From MGOM01 sp035693825 (GTDB taxonomy: Bacteria; Chloroflexota; Anaerolineae; Anaerolineales; E44-bin32): a DNA stretch of 8,308 nt. The stretch lies in the NCBI GenBank assembly GCA_035693825.1, contig DASSGB010000112.1, forward strand, positions 1-8,308. The letters run 5' to 3'. The translations under genes were made by a program, and so were the position numbers. Under the pieces are notes generated by a model, which was not told where the DNA came from, made no database searches, and worked only from the letters and a program-made list of their open reading frames with translations. This document shows positions 5,288 through 8,308 of this stretch, piece after piece; position 1 is the first letter of the stretch; every line of letters begins with the position of its first letter.

Positions 5288-6955
5288 CTAGGAAGAGATG
5301 TCCGGCCAGCGGAGGGTGATTTCAGTGCCGTGCCCCGGCGAGCTGGTCACCATCAGCCGGGCGCCCACGGCTTCGGCGCGTTCGAGCATCATGTCCAAAC
5401 CATAGTGACCGGCGACGGCGTGCCGCCCCGGATCGAAGCCTTGTCCGTCATCGCGGATGCGCATCTCGACCGGAGTGTCGACGGTTCCATCGACCCCGCC
5501 GGCGTGCGCCAAGGATGCAGACAACTGTGCCGCGCGAGATGCATGCTGAAGGTTGATCCACACATGACCGGCGCCGGCATGTTTGGCGATATTGTTGAGC
5601 GCTTCCTGGCAAATCCGGTAGTACGCTACCTGGACGGCTGCTGGTAGACCGTATTCACCGTAGATGGTCACACTCGCCGGGATGTTCGTGCGGCCGGTGA
5701 AGGCGTTGGCCTGCTGCCGGATCAGGTCACCCAGGCCGCTGTCTGTCAGGACGGATGGCCGCAGTTCGGCCAGCAACGCCCGCATCTCCGCCAGGGCGCC
5801 GCGCGTCAGCCGGCGCAAGTCCTCCAGCGACTGCTGCGCCTCGACCGGGTCGCGGTTCCACAGGCGCGGCAGGACCTCAGCGATCAGGGCGGCCGAGAAA
5901 AGCGATTGGTTGACGGCGTCGTGAAGGTCCTGTGCCAAGCGCTGGCGTTCCTGCAGCGCGGCCAACGACCGGGCGTGTTCGTACAGCTCGGCATTGACCA
6001 TGGTGATGGCGACCTGGTCGGCCATCGACAGGGCCAGGGCGGCGTGATGGGGAGTGAAGTAGTTCCTCCGGGCATGCGCGACCCCCAGTCCGCCGATGAT
6101 CCGGCCCTCGACGGCCAGGGGGACCCACATCCACGCACGCACTCCTTCCAAGAGCCCGGCAGCCTCGCCCGTCAGGAGCGAGCGGAGGAACACCGCCGCG
6201 GGGTCGGCGCCGTCAATGTCGGCGATGCGGATCGGCCGGTGACCGTTGTACAAGGCGGCCAGGGTCTCGGGGCCTTCGAGACGGACTTGGAAGAGCGAGG
6301 ACCCCTCCAATTCCTCCGCTCCGCGGACGGCCAGGGCATTCAACGTCGAGTCCGTCAATCCGAAAAGCGCGGCCTGGGTGAATTCGAAGAGGCTCCGCAA
6401 TTGCTCCAAGATCTCATCCGGCTGGAGTTCCAAGGTGGAGGCCAGCGTGTGGGAGATCTCCAGAAGGGCGGACTGCTCGCGCGTACGGGATTCGAACCGC
6501 TGGCGAAGCCGTTGATTTGCCTGGATTTGCCGGGTGACGTCCCGGACAATGCCCAGGAGGCATCGCCGGCCCTGAAATGTGAATGCCGCCCCGCGCCACT
6601 CGGCGTGGAATGTCGAACTGTCTCGGCGTACGTGCAGCAGCTGTGTGTCGAACTCCACGCCGGATCGAAGCGCCTGGATGCGGCGGTTGAATTCCCTTTG
6701 GCTGTCGGGATGGAGGAAGGCCCCTGGGAGCAGCCCGATGAATTCTTCGTGGGTGTAGTCGTGCATCGCGCACGCCGCGGGATTGGCGTAGAGCACTCGC
6801 CCATTGACCAGATCCAGGAGGATCAACCCGTCGGTGACGGCGCTGAAGATGTGGCGACAAAGCCCTTCCGCCTTCTCGGGTGCGATGCGGGTCCTCCCAT
6901 TCTTCAAGACGGGCCTCTTAGCCGAATCCGGGGCCTCGCTTCGACTACGACTCAT
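5288..6955 (-). CDS. Cytoplasmic PAS-GAF sensor histidine kinase, NarX/DegS type (555 aa)
   Basis: Domains in order: a PAS domain (about 33-145, from HIFSAVTDGLILLD to VRDVTRQI), a GAF domain (about 160-325, ending ALSMADQVAITMVNAELYEH), a HisKA_3 dimerisation helix with phospho-acceptor His345 in RQRLAQDLHDAVNQSLFSA, and an HATPase domain with N-box EALNNIAKHA (451-460), G1 box DDGQGF (502-507), GLDMM (519-523) and SPGHGTEI (539-546). No transmembrane segment or signal peptide is visible, so it should sense a cytosolic signal; the PAS and GAF ligands cannot be told from the sequence. The catalytic core is complete. ATG 6955 has no ribosome binding site at normal distance (GAAAGGGAAG lies too far upstream). 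TTG at 6907, with AAGAGG six bases upstream, is an alternative that would still keep the PAS domain. It is partner to the NarL-type regulator 11 bp downstream. Confidence 0.94.
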   Translation of the reverse strand: MSRSRSEAPDSAKRPVLKNGRTRIAPEKAEGLCRHIFSAVTDGLILLDLVNGRVLYANPAACAMHDYTHEEFIGLLPGAFLHPDSQREFNRRIQALRSGVEFDTQLLHVRRDSSTFHAEWRGAAFTFQGRRCLLGIVRDVTRQIQANQRLRQRFESRTREQSALLEISHTLASTLELQPDEILEQLRSLFEFTQAALFGLTDSTLNALAVRGAEELEGSSLFQVRLEGPETLAALYNGHRPIRIADIDGADPAAVFLRSLLTGEAAGLLEGVRAWMWVPLAVEGRIIGGLGVAHARRNYFTPHHAALALSMADQVAITMVNAELYEHARSLAALQERQRLAQDLHDAVNQSLFSAALIAEVLPRLWNRDPVEAQQSLEDLRRLTRGALAEMRALLAELRPSVLTDSGLGDLIRQQANAFTGRTNIPASVTIYGEYGLPAAVQVAYYRICQEALNNIAKHAGAGHVWINLQHASRAAQLSASLAHAGGVDGTVDTPVEMRIRDDGQGFDPGRHAVAGHYGLDMMLERAEAVGARLMVTSSPGHGTEITLRWPDISS

Positions 6956-7466
6956 AGGAATTGGACGCGGCTTCCCTTTCGAAGGCTGTCGGCTGCCTGG
7001 TCTTCCGTCTTACCCTGGGCTGATCATCTTCGGCCTGTGGGGATCCCAGAAGGGTCACTCAGAACGGATCGAGGACTAGCGCCGGCCGGAGCGAGACTTG
7101 GAGGGCTTCGAGGCAAATCTGGCCCCGGTTTCTGCTCCGGACGCTATGTTACAACGAAGGCCGCGACGGGGGCAAGGGGGGATTCGATGCGACCCGACCG
7201 CCGTCTTCCGCACGGGCAGGGCAAGGGCTGCCCGTCCAACCGACTCGCGTCGCCGGCCGCGGCTTGAGGCGGAGGAACGCTGTCGGTAGCGGCGGGTGGT
7301 AGCTCGGTTCGTTGCCGTTGGGGAGGCTAGTCATGGGATGTGGCGCGAGGAAGCCCGCCCCGCGTGGTGGACGGAGTCTTTCACCTGCAAAGTCGGGAAG
7401 CGGCTCCGGGCCTCAGCCGAGGCTACCCTCGGCTTCCCACGAATTGGTCCGTCGATCGGGCCGGGA
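6956..7466. other. 511-bp non-coding stretch with several inverted repeats
   Basis: No reading frame here looks like a protein; those present are short or are tails of antisense frames rich in Arg, Pro and Gly. Clear structure is seen instead. CCGGAGC at 7086-7092 is inverted at 7134-7140. ACGGGCAG at 7212-7219 pairs with CTGCCCGT at 7228-7235 around an 8-base loop. A hairpin lies at 7415-7434, just past the HU stop. The stretch must hold the kinase promoter, but I could not identify a convincing -10/-35 pair. A structured small RNA or a long leader is possible. Confidence 0.45.
7415..7434 (-). terminator. Hairpin downstream of the HU gene
   Basis: AGCCGAGG (7415-7422) and CCTCGGCT (7427-7434) form an 8-bp perfect stem with a four-base loop, 32 bases past the HU stop codon. 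An alternative, wider pairing of GGGAAGC (7395-7401) with GCTTCCC (7432-7438) competes with it. There is no T-tract, so it is only a candidate HU terminator. Confidence 0.5.
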
Positions 7467-7775
7467 TCAGACGGCGTCCGTGAGGGCCTTGAGGGGCCGG
7501 ACCTTGACCACCTTGCGCGCCGCCTTCGCCTTGTAGGTCATCGGCTCCTTGGTGAAGGGATTGATGCCTTCGTGCTCGCGCGTGGCGGGCTTGTTGACGA
7601 CGCTCATCTTCAGCAGTCCCGGGAGAACGAATTCTCCGGGTCCGTTCTTGCCGAGTTCGCGGGGTATGATCGCGTTGATCGCATCCAACGCCGCCATGGC
7701 CTGTTTCTTCGTCAATCCGCTCTTCTCGGCTACGGCGTTGACGAACTGGGTCTTGTTCATTCTCTTTTTCGCCAT
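7467..7775 (-). CDS. HU/IHF-family DNA-binding protein (102 aa)
   Basis: The N-terminal helical part is MNKTQFVNAVAEKSGLTKKQ (6-25), followed by the dimer-core helix. Then FVLPGLLKMSVVNKPATREH (49-68) and the DNA-contacting arm GINPFTKEPMTYKAKAARKV (70-89), with Pro73 at the position of the DNA-kinking proline. The protein is a small, basic, dimeric nucleoid protein that bends DNA. It differs from canonical 90-residue HU by a basic N-terminal lead (MAKKR) and by the extended C-terminus VKVRPLKALTDAV; it resembles the divergent HU subclass seen in several high-GC phyla. ATG 7775 has AAGGAG five bases upstream. It is divergent from the dynamin-like gene and far from the kinase, so it is probably a single-gene transcript. 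Family call firm. Confidence 0.95.
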   Translation of the reverse strand: MAKKRMNKTQFVNAVAEKSGLTKKQAMAALDAINAIIPRELGKNGPGEFVLPGLLKMSVVNKPATREHEGINPFTKEPMTYKAKAARKVVKVRPLKALTDAV

Positions 7776-7849
7776 TTGTGCTCCTTGACGGCTGTCGCTC
7801 CTGAGAAACGAAACGGACCAACCGAATTGCCACTGGGAGGCATGGGCTC

Positions 7850-7878
7850 ATCCTATTGCACAGGTGCCTCGGCCGCAA
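7850..7878 (-). promoter_or_regulatory. Candidate housekeeping promoter of the HU gene
   Basis: On the minus strand TTGCGG (7873-7878) and TAGGAT (7850-7855) are separated by exactly 17 bases. They lie about 75 bases before the HU start codon. The -10 matches 4 of 6 consensus bases and the -35 matches the TTG core. This is the best sigma-70-like pair I found for this gene. Confidence 0.45.
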
Positions 7879-7976
7879 CCGCCGGCAGACTGGACTCCGG
7901 CTCCGCCATTTGGGGGAGGCAGTCGGCAGCTTCGGCCGAAGGCACCTCGCCGGCGGACTCCAGAGGGTGCCTGTGG

Positions 7977-8014
7977 CGGACCTCCCCTATGCCGCCTGGG
8001 GGTCGGACCTCCCC
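7977..8014. repeat. 11-bp direct repeat in the HU/dynamin divergent region
   Basis: CGGACCTCCCC occurs at 7977-7987 and again at 8004-8014, a period of 27 bases. A 12-bp palindrome, CTTCGGCCGAAG, lies nearby at 7930-7941. The repeats are 49 bases upstream of the dynamin-like ATG and could be activator or repressor sites. Chance similarity in GC-rich DNA is also possible. Confidence 0.35.
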
Positions 8015-8048
8015 AAAGCCCAGGCCGGTTGGAGCGCCTCCCATCCTG

Positions 8049-8054
8049 TACAAT
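8049..8054 (+). promoter_or_regulatory. -10 element TACAAT close to the dynamin-like start
   Basis: TACAAT, preceded by TG, matches the -10 consensus at 5 of 6 positions and ends nine bases before the ATG at 8063. A transcript started from it would begin within a few bases of the ATG, giving a nearly leaderless mRNA. This fits the absence of any ribosome binding site. No -35 box at the usual 17-base distance is clear (TTGGAG at 8029-8034 is only 14 bases away). Confidence 0.4.
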
Positions 8055-8062
8055 CTCGGGCG

Positions 8063-8308
8063 ATGACTTTCGCCGCACTGCTGACCGAAGAGCAGAAGAA
8101 AATCTGGACTGAGGAGCGGGCGGTCCTGACGCGTGCCCTTGAGGTGCTGTCGGGCTGGGAGGCGGCGCCGGCAGACCTCGAACACCTGCGTCTCGCCTTG
8201 CAGCAGCTCGACGACCTGTTCCTGCTGGTCGTCGTCGGCGAGTTCAACAGTGGCAAGTCGGCCTTGATCAACGCCCTGCTGGGAGAAGCGTTTCTGCCGG
8301 AGGGGCCC
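8063..8308 (+). CDS. Dynamin-like GTPase, N-terminal part, gene cut by window end
   Basis: Only the first 82 residues are visible. After a charged helical segment (MTFAALLTEEQKKIWTEERA onward), LDDLFLLVVVGEFNSGKSAL leads into the G1/P-loop GEFNSGKS (59-66), followed by LINALLGEAFLPEGP. The hydrophobic strand, GEFNSGKS(A/S)LINALLG and the LP-x-GP switch lead-in are typical of bacterial dynamin-like proteins, large membrane-remodelling GTPases. An Era/EngB-type GTPase is less likely because of the helical lead before the G domain. It is the only plus-strand gene in the window, divergent from HU. No ribosome binding site precedes the ATG, which sits just after a -10-like box. The rest of the GTPase domain and any membrane-binding paddle lie outside. 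Confidence 0.88.
   Translation, partial: MTFAALLTEEQKKIWTEERAVLTRALEVLSGWEAAPADLEHLRLALQQLDDLFLLVVVGEFNSGKSALINALLGEAFLPEGP

Noticed and set aside
5906..7267. Plus-strand 453-residue open frame
   Set aside because: It is antisense to the histidine kinase and runs into the non-coding stretch. It is a GC-driven shadow with no recognisable domain.
1577..7775. The whole minus-strand run as one operon
   Set aside because: Gaps of 511 bp after HU and 261 bp after YggT, plus several hairpins, argue for multiple transcripts.
7296..8066. Plus-strand 256-residue open frame over the HU gene
   Set aside because: It is antisense to HU, which has strong family motifs and a good ribosome binding site.
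7853..8185. Minus-strand 110-residue frame overlapping the dynamin-like gene
   Set aside because: It overlaps the P-loop GTPase on the other strand, has no recognisable domain, and covers the likely control region.
1..8308. CRISPR arrays, tRNA or rRNA genes, insertion sequences, attachment sites
   Set aside because: I saw no spaced identical repeats, cloverleaf sequences, transposase or integrase genes, or terminal inverted repeats flanking a gene.

Overview
The window is about 8.3 kb of GC-rich bacterial chromosome. Nearly every gene lies on the minus strand, so transcription runs from high to low coordinates; only a partial gene at the right edge is on the plus strand. Start codons include GTG and TTG, and most genes have AGGAG-type ribosome binding sites. 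No phage, transposon, CRISPR or tRNA signature is visible. The soluble NarX/DegS-type kinase with its LuxR-type regulator, the short RNB ribonuclease and the HU paralogue would fit Chloroflexi, Acidobacteria or a related high-GC lineage. That placement is an impression from protein style and was not computed.

Right part, 4.2-8.3 kb. A dynamin-like GTPase (plus strand, cut by the window edge) is divergent from an HU-family DNA-binding protein, with about 290 bp between them. After HU comes a 511 bp stretch with no convincing gene but several inverted repeats. Then follow a cytoplasmic PAS-GAF histidine kinase, its NarL/FixJ-type response regulator (11 bp apart, with the regulator's ribosome binding site next to the kinase stop codon), and a stand-alone receiver-domain protein with an altered acidic pocket.

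Middle, 1.5-4.2 kb. Six small genes run in the same direction directly downstream of the two-component genes: CsbD-like, GlsB/YeaQ-like membrane protein, YggT-like membrane protein, YtxH-like membrane protein, two-CBS-domain protein, and a 49-residue DUF5670 (Lmo0937-type) membrane peptide. These are families often tied to general or envelope stress. Hairpins and gaps separate them, so they look like several short transcription units rather than one tight operon.

Left edge, 1-1.3 kb. A short RNB-domain exoribonuclease lacks N-terminal cold-shock domains and runs off the window. An 11-bp perfect dyad lies between it and the DUF5670 gene.

Taken together, the window reads as a stress-adaptation neighbourhood: a soluble sensor and regulator, an orphan receiver, and a set of small stress and membrane proteins they may control. 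The regulatory link is inferred from gene order only. No clearly new defence or mobile system was found. The items most worth a second look are the six-gene cluster, the orphan receiver, the DQ-variant RNB active site, and the structured non-coding stretches.
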